Origin: Streptomyces albicerus
GTDB taxonomy: Bacteria; Actinomycetota; Actinomycetes; Streptomycetales; Streptomycetaceae
DNA length: 45,438 nt
Reading direction: 5' to 3'
Assembly (NCBI RefSeq): GCF_008905045.1
Contig: NZ_VWMY01000075.1
Coordinates: 1-45,438 of the forward strand
In this document: piece after piece, positions 7,238-15,293 of the stretch
How positions within the stretch are numbered: the first letter of the stretch is position 1
Layout: each line of letters begins with the position of its first letter
Notes under the pieces: model-generated
What the model saw: only the letters and a program-made list of their open reading frames with translations
Databases searched by the model: none
Told to the model about the DNA's origin: nothing
Program-made: the position numbers and the translations under genes

Positions 7238-8982
7238 CCCGCAGCGCCCGCCCTGCCGTCCAGTTCCGCAGACTCCTGGTCGCGGCGGCTTCGGCGGGCA
7301 CGGGCTTCCTGCTCCTGTGCACCCTCGGGTACGCGATGGGGCACCCGGACGCGTCCGCCGCGGCCGCGCTCCGGCTCGCCTGGTGTCTCGTTCCGCTCGC
7401 CGCGACCGTGCAGTTCGCGGTCGCGGTCGCCCGGACCGACCCGGCCACCCGTCCCCGGCAAGGACTGTCGGCGATCGGTCTCGGCCCCGGCCGCCTGATG
7501 GTCCTCGCGGCGATCTCGACCGCCGTGTCCTGCACGCTCGGTTCGATGGTCGCCCTGCTCTTCTTCCTGCACCTGCGCGGCGACCTGACCGGCCTCCCCT
7601 TCGACGGCGACGCCGCCGACCTCCTCGCGGCGAACGAGCCGCTGCCCCTCCCGGCCGCGCTCACGCTGCTGGCGCTCGTACCGATCACCGCGTCGGTGGC
7701 CAGTGCGGTGGTGCTGCGCCCGCGCGGCGTAACGCTCCGTGGCTCCACAACAGGCGGGCGCCCGAGGCGACTTGGCGGCTTCGTCGCGTACGGGCACGGG
7801 CACGGGCGCTCCGGCGAGCGCACGGGGTTCGGCGCGTACGGACGCTTCGGGGCACACGGCCGGACCGGGGGCCGGGGCGGCGACGGACAGGACGCGCCCG
7901 GACGCTCCGGGCGGGGCGGTGCTGTCGGCGCGCAGAGCACGCCGAGCACGCCGAGCACATCGAGCGCTCTTGCCGAACACACCGGGCACAGCGAGTACGG
8001 CGAGTACGGCGAGTACGGCAGCCCGGGGGCCTCCGGCAGCGCTGCCGCGCACGACGAGCCCGGCCGCCTCGGCGCCCGCGACAGGGCCGACGCAAGGGCC
8101 GACGGCCGCTCCGACGGGCAGGGCTTCTCCGACGGCCCAGGTCTCTCCAGCTCCCGCGCTGCTTCCGGCTCCCCCTCGTATGACCGGCTCGACGCACCCG
8201 TCGGCGTCGGAGGGCGCGACCGCCGCGACAACCCCGTTCACCCTGCCGTCGCCGACAGCCCCGGGCTCCCGAGCTTCCCCGGCCACACCGGTCAGCCCGG
8301 TCAGCCCGATCAGCCCGATCAGCCGAGCCATCCCAGCCACCCCCTCGACCCCCAGCACCCCCCGGCCCCCCTCCCCACCCCCGGCGGCCTCCCCTGGGGC
8401 GCCGCCGTCCTCGCGGCCGGCCTCGCCGTGGAGACGTACGCCGGCCGTACCGCCCCCGCGCCCGGAGGTCCCGCGCTGCCCGGCGGCCTCTCGGGCGGGC
8501 CACTCGGGGTGCTCGTCGGCTGGGCGCTCACGGCGGTCGGGCTGGCGCTGGCCGGGCCCGCGATCACCCATCTCTGCGGCAGGCTGCTCCAGACGGTGCG
8601 GCCGGGCGCGCTGCGGCTGCTCGCCGGACGGGTGCTCATGGAGGAGGCGGCCCGTATCGGACGCCCGCTCGGCGTGGTGTGCGCGGTGGCGTCGGGCGCG
8701 TACGCCATGGCCGTGCTCTACACCGGCACGCGCCCCGACGTCGGGCCGCTCACCACGCTGGGCGCGCTGCTCGTGGCGGGGTGCGCCGTCGCGACGCTGC
8801 TGACCGCCGCGGTGGAGGCCAGGAACGCGCGCGCCGCCACCACGGCGGCCCTGCTGCAGCTCGGGGCGCCCGCCGCGACGCTGCGCAGCGCCGCCGCACT
8901 CCGCGCGGGCGCCCTGCTCGCCCTCTTCGGCCCGCTGACCTGGGCGGTCGCGGAGCTCGCGGCGCTGCCGCTGGCCCACTGA
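7219..8982 (+). CDS. ABC transporter permease with long low-complexity linker
   Basis: The product has 587 residues. The GTG at 7219 has GGAAGG nine bases upstream and overlaps the ATPase gene. Residues 1-170 hold about four hydrophobic segments and residues 391-587 another four, so two membrane halves are joined by a linker of about 215 residues (175-390). The linker is rich in Gly, Ser, Pro, Asp and His and contains short repeats (GEYGEYGEYG, STPSTPSTSS, GQPGQPDQPDQP). The linker DNA contains runs of 9-bp direct repeats, pointing to recent expansion. The halves look like a divergent FtsX/DUF-type permease. No substrate can be assigned. Confidence 0.82.
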   Translation: MLALRLARSARPAVQFRRLLVAAASAGTGFLLLCTLGYAMGHPDASAAAALRLAWCLVPLAATVQFAVAVARTDPATRPRQGLSAIGLGPGRLMVLAAISTAVSCTLGSMVALLFFLHLRGDLTGLPFDGDAADLLAANEPLPLPAALTLLALVPITASVASAVVLRPRGVTLRGSTTGGRPRRLGGFVAYGHGHGRSGERTGFGAYGRFGAHGRTGGRGGDGQDAPGRSGRGGAVGAQSTPSTPSTSSALAEHTGHSEYGEYGEYGSPGASGSAAAHDEPGRLGARDRADARADGRSDGQGFSDGPGLSSSRAASGSPSYDRLDAPVGVGGRDRRDNPVHPAVADSPGLPSFPGHTGQPGQPDQPDQPSHPSHPLDPQHPPAPLPTPGGLPWGAAVLAAGLAVETYAGRTAPAPGGPALPGGLSGGPLGVLVGWALTAVGLALAGPAITHLCGRLLQTVRPGALRLLAGRVLMEEAARIGRPLGVVCAVASGAYAMAVLYTGTRPDVGPLTTLGALLVAGCAVATLLTAAVEARNARAATTAALLQLGAPAATLRSAAALRAGALLALFGPLTWAVAELAALPLAH

Positions 8983-9114
8983 CCCGCGTACGCGAGACGA
9001 CTGAACCCGCGTGTGAAACCTCGTGCGAAAAAAGCTCGCGGACGCCGATGATTTTCCGGCAGCCTCCCGGTCTACCCCTCCGAACAGCACATCACCCGAC
9101 GGGAGAGACCCCAC

Positions 9115-9522
9115 ATGTACCAGCAGATGATCTTCGTGAACCTGGCCGTGAACGACCTCGACACCTCGAAGAAGTTCTTCACGGAGCTCGGCTACGCGAT
9201 CAACCCGCAGTTCTCCGACGAGAACTGCGCGAGCGTCGTGATCAGCGACACGATCGTCGCGATGATCATGACGAAGCAGCGCTACGCGGACTTCACGAAG
9301 AAGGAGATCGCGGACTCGACGAAGACCAGCGAGGTGCTGCTGTGTCTGAGCGCCGAGAGCCGCGAGAAGGTGGACGAGCTGGTCGACAAGGCGATCGCGG
9401 CGGGCGGTTCGGCGAGCGGCGAGACCCAGGACTACGGCCAGATGTACGGCCGCGGCTTCGACGACCCGGACGGCCACACCTGGGAGGTCATGTGGATGGA
9501 CCCGGCGGCGGTCCAGGGCTGA
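9115..9522 (+). CDS. VOC-superfamily protein (glyoxalase/bleomycin-resistance fold)
   Basis: The product has 135 residues. The RBS GGGAGAG lies upstream of the ATG. The paired beta-alpha-beta-beta-beta modules of the VOC fold are visible: MIFVNLAVNDLDTSKKFF opens the first and GRGFDDPDGHTWEVMWMDP closes the second with a typical D-P-D-G-H metal-site context. This subgroup is usually annotated as glyoxalase-like or extradiol dioxygenase-like, without a proven substrate. The gene stands between the ABC unit and the LOG-family gene, all in the same direction. A cytosolic metalloenzyme or binding protein is likely. Confidence 0.88.
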   Translation: MYQQMIFVNLAVNDLDTSKKFFTELGYAINPQFSDENCASVVISDTIVAMIMTKQRYADFTKKEIADSTKTSEVLLCLSAESREKVDELVDKAIAAGGSASGETQDYGQMYGRGFDDPDGHTWEVMWMDPAAVQG

Positions 9523-9545
9523 ACCGGCCGTGCTTACATGGGCGG

Positions 9546-10679
9546 GTGCAGACGAGCCCCGCCCATGCGGCCCACCACGACGACCGTGAGATCGAGACGC
9601 TCGAGGAGTTCGACGCGACCGTCTCGGCCCGCAGGACACTCGCCGGCTTCCGCGTCCAGGCCGTCGATCTGACGGACCGTACGAGGGAGTTGCTGGCCAC
9701 CGACACCGCGGGCGCCGTCTTCCTCGGCTGCCCGATGCGGAAGAACGCGGCGGCGAAGGTCCGCGCCGACGGCGCGCTTGTCTTCCCGCCCCTCCCCGGT
9801 CTGCCCTTCGACCCGTACCGCGGTCACCTCTACGGGCCCGACGAGCTGTTCGCGTCGCTCGAGAAGGGGTACGAGGAGACGCCGGACGCCCTCGCGTATG
9901 CCTGGTTCCAGCGGACCAAGGCAGACGGCGACATATACGCGTCCATGCTGCGCTCCGTCCACGACGACGCCATCTCCGACGCCCTCGACGAACTCCTGCG
10001 CGGGGCACGGGTGGTGGGCGTGATGGGCGGCCACGCCATCGCGCGCGGCACGGACGCGTACGGCGACGCGGCACGGCTCGGCCGCACACTCTCCCGCGCC
10101 GGGTACGCGGTGGCGACGGGCGGCGGCCCCGGTGCGATGGAGGCGGCGAACCTCGGCGCGTACGCGGCCCCGTACCGCGACGCCATGCTGGAAGAGGCGT
10201 GCGAACTCCTCTCGAAGGCACCGTCGTTCACCCCGTCGATCACCGACTGGGTGCGCGCCGCCTTCGAGGTGCGCACCCGCTGGCCGAAGGGCAACACCTC
10301 CGTCGGCATCCCCACCTGGTTCTACGGCCACGAGCCGCCGAACGCCTTCGCCTCCCACATCGCCAAGTACTTCGCCAACGCGACCCGCGAGGACGGTCTG
10401 CTGGCCCGCTCGAACGCGGGCGTCGTCTTCCTGCCCGGCGCCGCAGGCACGGTCCAGGAGATCTTCGACAACGCGACCCCCAACTACTACGAGTCCCGTG
10501 GCGAGCCCACCCCGATGGTCCTCGTGAACCGCGCCCACTGGACGAACCGTCTCCCCGCCTGGCCGCTCCTCCAGGCCCTCGCCCGCGAGCGCCCGATGGA
10601 GTCCCGGATCGCGCTGGTGGACCGGATCGAGGAGGCACCGGAAGCGCTTACCCGGCTTGCGCGGGCAAACGAAGGCTAA
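9546..10679 (+). CDS. LOG-family Rossmann protein (TIGR00730-like)
   Basis: The product has 377 residues, longer than a minimal LOG protein (about 190) because of an N-terminal domain of about 140 residues. The nucleotide-binding core includes VGVMGGHAIARGTDAYGDAA, then ATGGGPGAMEAANLGAY and PGAAGTVQEIFD. The last is a variant of the PGGxGTxxE motif in which Gly becomes Ala and the spacing is kept. LOG proteins are nucleoside 5'-monophosphate phosphoribohydrolases (cytokinin-activating in plants); the bacterial substrate is generally unclear. The GTG start is 23 bases after the VOC stop, with only a weak GGGCGG upstream. Co-transcription with the VOC gene is plausible. Confidence 0.82.
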   Translation: MQTSPAHAAHHDDREIETLEEFDATVSARRTLAGFRVQAVDLTDRTRELLATDTAGAVFLGCPMRKNAAAKVRADGALVFPPLPGLPFDPYRGHLYGPDELFASLEKGYEETPDALAYAWFQRTKADGDIYASMLRSVHDDAISDALDELLRGARVVGVMGGHAIARGTDAYGDAARLGRTLSRAGYAVATGGGPGAMEAANLGAYAAPYRDAMLEEACELLSKAPSFTPSITDWVRAAFEVRTRWPKGNTSVGIPTWFYGHEPPNAFASHIAKYFANATREDGLLARSNAGVVFLPGAAGTVQEIFDNATPNYYESRGEPTPMVLVNRAHWTNRLPAWPLLQALARERPMESRIALVDRIEEAPEALTRLARANEG

Positions 10680-10706
10680 AGCCAACGGTCAAGACGGACA
10701 GACGGA

Positions 10707-10736
10707 TTGACAACCGGAGACGGAGCCCAATAAACC
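10707..10736 (+). promoter_or_regulatory. Predicted promoter of the LAETG surface protein gene
   Basis: A perfect TTGACA (10707-10712) is followed 16-18 bases later by an AT-rich AATAAACC tract that could act as the -10. The transcript leader would be about 75 bases. Confidence 0.45.
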
Positions 10737-10816
10737 TGTGAGGCATCTGGGGCCGCTGTTGTTCGCGGCGCTCCCACACCCCCCCTCGTTTGTTGTGCAT
10801 CCCGTGAAGGGCAATC

Positions 10817-11500
10817 GTGTCCATATCTCGCCGTACCGCACGTTCCGTGCGCATTCTCGGCGTTGCCTCCGCCTCGGCCGCGCTCACGCTCGGCCTCGCT
10901 GGCAACGCGCTCGCCTGCGACATCAGTGAGTTCTCGGCCGTCGCCAAGTGCGACGGCGCCAAGGGCGTCATCAGCGTCACCGACAAAGACCCCACGGGCG
11001 TCCCTGCCACGGTCACCGTCTACCTCGAGTCGAACGGCGCGGACGAGAGGATCGTCGGCAGCCAGAAGGTCAAGGGCAGCCGCGAGGGCGTGACCATCGA
11101 CTTCGAAGAGAACTGGAAGCCGGAGGCGACGTACCGCATCCACGTCAAGGCCGGCAACCAGGTCGACGAGGACATCAAGCCGAACCTGGTCACCCCGTCC
11201 GAGGCGTGCAAGTCCTCGGACACGTCGACACCTCCGGCAACCCCGACGCCGTCCCCCTCGGACGAGGCCTCCTCACCCGCGACGCCCGCGGACACCCCGA
11301 CGCCGTCGGAACCGGAGAGCACCTCGCCCGCACCGGCCGGGGAGGGCACCCCGTCTCCCGCTGGTGGCGGCTCCAACCTCGCCGAGACCGGCTCGAGCTC
11401 CAACACCGGCGCGATCGCCGGGATAGCGGTCGCGCTCGTCGCGGCCGGCGGCGCCGTGATGTTCGCACTGCGCCGCCGCGGCGCGTCGAACGCCCGCTGA
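10817..11500 (+). CDS. LAETG-anchored cell-surface protein
   Basis: The product has 227 residues. The GTG start has GAAGG six bases upstream. A signal peptide (about 1-32, cleavage near GNALA/CD) leads into a compact beta-rich domain (about 33-133) with Cys at its start, middle and end (ACD, AKCD, EACK). A Thr/Pro/Ser wall-spanning region follows (about 135-195). The sorting signal is LAETG, then a hydrophobic helix and an RRR tail. In Streptomyces, LAXTG motifs are processed by class E sortases, which also anchor long chaplins. The exposed domain could bind ligand or wall polymer; its role is unknown. A hairpin terminator follows. Confidence 0.88.
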   Translation: MSISRRTARSVRILGVASASAALTLGLAGNALACDISEFSAVAKCDGAKGVISVTDKDPTGVPATVTVYLESNGADERIVGSQKVKGSREGVTIDFEENWKPEATYRIHVKAGNQVDEDIKPNLVTPSEACKSSDTSTPPATPTPSPSDEASSPATPADTPTPSEPESTSPAPAGEGTPSPAGGGSNLAETGSSSNTGAIAGIAVALVAAGGAVMFALRRRGASNAR

Positions 11501-11513
11501 GTACTGCCCAGTT

Positions 11514-11545
11514 GTGGCCCGTCCCCTCACGAAGGGGCGGGCCAC
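11514..11545 (+). terminator. Hairpin terminator after the LAETG protein gene
   Basis: GTGGCCCG and CCCCT (11514-11527, one bulged T) pair with AGGGGCGGGCCAC (11533-11545) around a 5-base loop, 14 bases after the stop codon. Confidence 0.65.
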
Positions 11546-11554
11546 CGCTGTCTC

Positions 11555-11639
11555 CGGGTCCTGTCCGACTCCCGGTCCTGTCCGACTCCCAGTCCTGTCC
11601 AGCTCCCGGTCCTGTCCAGCTCCCGGTCCTGTCCGGCTC
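11555..11639. repeat. Five tandem copies of a 17-bp unit
   Basis: Consecutive 17-base units of consensus CCGGTCCTGTCCGACTC start at 11555, 11572, 11589, 11606 and 11623, with one to three changes each. The array lies between two convergent genes. The period is not a multiple of three, so the array is unlikely to be coding. Confidence 0.85.
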
Positions 11640-11657
11640 CCGAAGGCCTCCAGGCGG

Positions 11658-12449
11658 TCAGCCGAAGGTGGCCCGCTCCAGCCAGAAGTCCAGCAGCTCC
11701 CGCTCCCCCAGGACCTCCAACTGCCCGCCGTCCAGCGGCAGTCGGCGGTAGAAGGCGAGCAGCACCTCGGTGAGCGGCCCGCGCAGCGCGACGGTCGCCT
11801 TCTCGTGGCCGCGCCGCCAGTCGATGCCCTTGTCGTCGAACTCGATGAGCCATTCGGCGTCCAGGCCCGGCTCGGCGTCGGTGGCGTGGAGGTGGATGCT
11901 GCGACCCGCCCCGCGCAGTTCCCGCGCGGCGTCGTCGGGGTACTTCTCCTGCGCGAACCGTACGATCTGCAGCCACTCGTCGATCGCGTCGGCCGCCAGC
12001 TCCGGCGCGACCTCGTACGTCACGCCTGCGGCGATAGCCGCGTCGGCCCGGTGGATCACCGTCTCCTGCGTCATACGCCGCGCCCAGAACCCGGCGCTGT
12101 GCTCCCAGGCCCAGGACCAGGCCGCGGCCTTGGCCCCGGCGGCGCGAAAGGCCTCGGCGGCCTTCTCGGCGCCCTCCGCGAGCCAGGTGTCGAGCGCGGC
12201 GGGGTCGTCGTCCTCCGGCCCGTCGAAGTCGGCCACCTGCTCGACCGGCACGTTCTTCGTCGCTCTCGTCCGCACGATGTGCTCGGACCAGCGGTGCGCT
12301 TCGCCCACATGTACGGCAAGCTGCCGCAGCGTCCAGTCCGGGCAGGTCGGCACGGTCGCGGAGAGATCGGCTCCGGCGAGGTGCGACCTCAACATCGCGG
12401 TCTGGCCGACGATTTCGTCGCAGTAGCGGTCATGTCCGAGTAGCGTCAT
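11658..12449 (-). CDS. Maleylpyruvate isomerase-family (mycothiol-dependent type) protein
   Basis: The product has 263 residues. The ATG at 12449 has AAGG about seven bases upstream. The N-terminal DinB-like four-helix domain carries the metal triad pattern of the family: His47 in LAVHVGE, Glu129 and His133 in QETVIHRADA. A C-terminal beta domain (about 185-263) follows. Mycothiol is the actinobacterial substitute for glutathione, and members of this family carry out thiol-dependent isomerisation or transfer, though many are uncharacterised. It starts 10 bases after the thiamine ATPase stop, so it may be the last gene of the riboswitch-controlled operon; a functional link to thiamine is not established. 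Confidence 0.85.
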   Translation of the reverse strand: MTLLGHDRYCDEIVGQTAMLRSHLAGADLSATVPTCPDWTLRQLAVHVGEAHRWSEHIVRTRATKNVPVEQVADFDGPEDDDPAALDTWLAEGAEKAAEAFRAAGAKAAAWSWAWEHSAGFWARRMTQETVIHRADAAIAAGVTYEVAPELAADAIDEWLQIVRFAQEKYPDDAARELRGAGRSIHLHATDAEPGLDAEWLIEFDDKGIDWRRGHEKATVALRGPLTEVLLAFYRRLPLDGGQLEVLGERELLDFWLERATFG

Positions 12450-12459
12450 GAGCCGCACC

Positions 12460-13569
12460 TTAAGCGGCCCGGGCTCCCCCGAGCACGACAATTTCCGCTG
12501 CGTCGAAGGTCACCCCGACCTCGCCCCCGGTCTCCGGCGCGTCCCGCAGCGCGCACGCCGCCTCGAGGCGCGGCGCGTCCTCGGGCTGCAGATGTACGGC
12601 CACATGGGTGCCCCGGAAGGTCCGCGCGGCCACCGTGCAGCGCAGCCCCTCCGCGGCCGGTACGAGCCGTACGCCCGCGGGCCTGACGAGCAGCGTGACC
12701 TCGCCCTGCGGGGCGTCCGAGGGCACCGGCACCTTGCCCCACGGCGTGTCCGCGGCCTCCCCGCTGACGGTCGCCCCGACCACGTTCTCGAAGCCGAGGA
12801 AGCGGGCCACGAACTCGTCGGCCGGCCGCTGCCACACCTCAAGTGGCGTACCGGACTGGGCGATCCGCCCGTCGCGCATCACCACGACCCGGTCCGCGAG
12901 CGCGAAGGCCTCGCCCTGGTCGTGGGTGACCGCGAGCACGGTGGTGCCCAACTCGCCGAAGAGTTCCCGGAGTTCGACCACCAGTCGTTCCCTCAGCGAG
13001 CGGTCCAGCTGGCCGAGCGGTTCGTCGAGCATGAGCAGCCGGGGGCGGGGCGCGAGGGCGCGGGCGAGTGCGACGCGCTGCTGTTCCCCTCCGGAGAGGG
13101 AGGCGACGGCACGCGTGTGGGAGCCGGGCAGCCCGACGAGCTCCAGCAACTCCTGTACGCGTACGGCCTGTTGGGCCTTCGAATCCCCGTGCATCCGCAA
13201 CCCGAAGGCCACGTTGCCGCCCACGTCGCGCTGCGGGAACAGCTGGTGGTCCTGGAACATCAGACCGACGCCCCGTTTGTGCGCGGGCACACCGTCGAGG
13301 TCCCGGCCGTCCAGGAACACCCGCCCGTCGTCCAGGGGTTGGAGCCCCGCGACCGCCCGCAGCAGCGTCGACTTGCCACTGCCGCTCGGCCCGAGCACAC
13401 ACACGATCTCGTGCTCGGTGACATCGAGACCGACGGCGTCGAGCACGGCCCGCCCACCGAACCGCACGGTCGCCCCGTCGAGCCTGAGCATGGGATCGGG
13501 CCTCGGCGTGGACTCGGGCCTCGGCGTGAGCTCGGGCGCCCGCTTGGGCTTGGGCGTGGTGTCGCGCAT
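12460..13569 (-). CDS. Thiamine ABC transporter ATP-binding protein
   Basis: The product has 369 residues. The ATG lies two bases after the permease stop, with GGAG inside the end of that gene. A Pro/Arg-rich N-terminal tail (about 1-26) precedes a complete nucleotide-binding domain: Walker A GPSGSGKST, Q-loop LMFQDHQLF, signature LSGGEQQRVALARAL, Walker B LLMLDEP and H-loop VTHDQ. A C-terminal OB-type regulatory domain (about 270-369) follows, as in Fe/thiamine/spermidine importers. The gene energises uptake of thiamine (or its phosphates) with the permease and lipoprotein encoded upstream. Family similarity alone would also allow ferric iron; the upstream TPP riboswitch decides for thiamine. 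Confidence 0.9.
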   Translation of the reverse strand: MRDTTPKPKRAPELTPRPESTPRPDPMLRLDGATVRFGGRAVLDAVGLDVTEHEIVCVLGPSGSGKSTLLRAVAGLQPLDDGRVFLDGRDLDGVPAHKRGVGLMFQDHQLFPQRDVGGNVAFGLRMHGDSKAQQAVRVQELLELVGLPGSHTRAVASLSGGEQQRVALARALAPRPRLLMLDEPLGQLDRSLRERLVVELRELFGELGTTVLAVTHDQGEAFALADRVVVMRDGRIAQSGTPLEVWQRPADEFVARFLGFENVVGATVSGEAADTPWGKVPVPSDAPQGEVTLLVRPAGVRLVPAAEGLRCTVAARTFRGTHVAVHLQPEDAPRLEAACALRDAPETGGEVGVTFDAAEIVVLGGARAA

Positions 13570-13571
13570 GG

Positions 13572-15293
13572 TCAGAACTCCCCTGTCCGGTCGGTGCGGA
13601 GGCGTTCGAGGACGAGCAGCGCCACCGCGCACACCACCATCAAGATCGTCGAAAGGGCCATGGCCTGCCCGTAGTTGAGCTCGCCGGCCCGGCCGAGCAG
13701 CCGGGCCACGGCGACCGGCAGCGTCGGATTGTCGGGCCGCGCGATGAAGACGGTCGCGCCGAACTCGCCCAGCGACACGGCGAAGGCGAACCCGGCCGCG
13801 ATCAGCAGCGCCCGGCGCACCATCGGCAGATCGACCTCGCGCCACACCCGCCATGGCGAGGCCCCGAGGACCGCCGCCGCCTCGCGCAGCCGTCCGTCCA
13901 CCGCTCGCAGCACGGGCAGCATGGTCCGTACGACGAACGGGACGCCGACCAGCGCCTGCGCCAGCGGCACCAGAATCCAGGTGCTTCTGAGGTCCAGCGG
14001 CGGCTCGTCGAGCGCGATGAGGAATCCGAAGCCGACGGTCACGGCGGAGACGCCGAGCGGCAGCATGAGCAGCGCGTCGAAGCCCCGTACGAAACGGCCG
14101 GCGTCCCTGCGGGTGAGCGCGGCGGCCGCGAGTCCGCCGATCAGCAGGGCAATGGCCGTGGCGGCGAGGGCGTACTGGAGTGAGTTGCCGATGGCGTCGA
14201 TCGGCGGGACGAGGAAGATACCGCTGTCGTCGCTGGTCAGCGCCTTGTAGTAGCCGAATCCGGGGGCGTCGAACGATCGCTCGACCAGCACGGCCAGTGG
14301 CAGCACCAGCAGAACGGCGATGGTGCCGAGGACGGCGGCGAGCAGCGCCCACTGCCCGGCCCCGCGCGGCCGTCGCGCCGTCCCGGAGGCGTCGACCAGG
14401 CGCAGGGCCGTCTCCCGCCGCCGTACGGTCCAGGCGTGGACCGCGAGGATCGCGCCCACCGCCACGAACTGGACGAGCGTCAGCACGGCGGCCGTCGACA
14501 GGTCGAAGATCTCCGAGGTCTGCCGGTAGATCTCGACTTCGAGCGTCGAGAAGGTGGGGCCGCCGAGGATCTGCACCACCCCGAACGACGTGAAGGTGAA
14601 GAGGAAGACCATGAGCGCGGCGGCGGCGACCGCGGGGCCGAGCGCCGGGAGCGTGACCTTGCGCCAGGCCGCGAACCGCGAGGCACCGAGCACCCGCGCG
14701 GCCTCCTCCTGACGCGGGTCGAGCTGCGACCAGAGGCCGCCGACCGTGCGGACGACGACCGCGTAGTTGAAGAAGACGTGCGCGAGCAGGATCGCCCACA
14801 CGGTCGTGTCGAGCCGCACGCCCCACAGCTCGTCCAGAAGCCCGCCCCGGCCGACGAGGGCCAGGAACGCCGTGCCGACGACCACGGTCGGCAGCACGAA
14901 CGGGACGGTCACGACGGCCCGGAGGATCTGCTTGCCCCTGAAATCGAAGCGCGCGAAGACGTACGCGCCGGGGAGCGCGATGAGCAGCGTGAGCGCGGTC
15001 GAGGCGAGCGCCTGCCAGGTCGTGAACCACAGGACGTGCCGGATGTCGGACTGGGCGAGCACGTCGCCGATCCGCCCGAACCGCCAGACCCCGTCGGCCT
15101 TCAGCCCGCGGGCCGTGATCGCGGCGACCGGGTAGGCGAAGAACACCGCGAAGAACGCGACGGGCACGGCCATGAGACCGAGCCGCGCCGCGCTCCCCGT
15201 ACGGGCGCGGCGCCTCACCTCGGCGCGGCGCTTCACCTCGGCACGAGGCTCTACTTCAGCGGGGGGCTCTACTTCAGTACGAGGGAGGTCCAC
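13572..15293 (-). CDS. Thiamine ABC transporter permease, two fused membrane domains
   Basis: The product has about 573 residues and contains two binding-protein-dependent permease halves in one chain, as in ThiP/FbpB. Each half has an EAA coupling loop (EEAARVLGASRFAAW near 200; REAAAVLGASPWRVW near 480) and about six membrane segments. The start is uncertain. The GTG at 15293 overlaps thiB by 25 bases and lacks a clear RBS; in-frame GTGs lie 20-30 codons downstream. The intervening residues are a short repeat (AEVEPRAEVKRRAEVRRR) with no membrane role. It is the middle gene of the riboswitch-controlled unit. Confidence 0.88.
   Translation of the reverse strand: MDLPRTEVEPPAEVEPRAEVKRRAEVRRRARTGSAARLGLMAVPVAFFAVFFAYPVAAITARGLKADGVWRFGRIGDVLAQSDIRHVLWFTTWQALASTALTLLIALPGAYVFARFDFRGKQILRAVVTVPFVLPTVVVGTAFLALVGRGGLLDELWGVRLDTTVWAILLAHVFFNYAVVVRTVGGLWSQLDPRQEEAARVLGASRFAAWRKVTLPALGPAVAAAALMVFLFTFTSFGVVQILGGPTFSTLEVEIYRQTSEIFDLSTAAVLTLVQFVAVGAILAVHAWTVRRRETALRLVDASGTARRPRGAGQWALLAAVLGTIAVLLVLPLAVLVERSFDAPGFGYYKALTSDDSGIFLVPPIDAIGNSLQYALAATAIALLIGGLAAAALTRRDAGRFVRGFDALLMLPLGVSAVTVGFGFLIALDEPPLDLRSTWILVPLAQALVGVPFVVRTMLPVLRAVDGRLREAAAVLGASPWRVWREVDLPMVRRALLIAAGFAFAVSLGEFGATVFIARPDNPTLPVAVARLLGRAGELNYGQAMALSTILMVVCAVALLVLERLRTDRTGEF

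Noticed and set aside
9531..9548. Leaderless promoter for the LOG-family gene
   Set aside because: TTACAT is near the GTG but does not fit TANNNT well and no -35 is present; read-through from the VOC gene is simpler.
11555..11639. CRISPR array
   Set aside because: Direct tandem 17-bp units without spacers and no cas genes.
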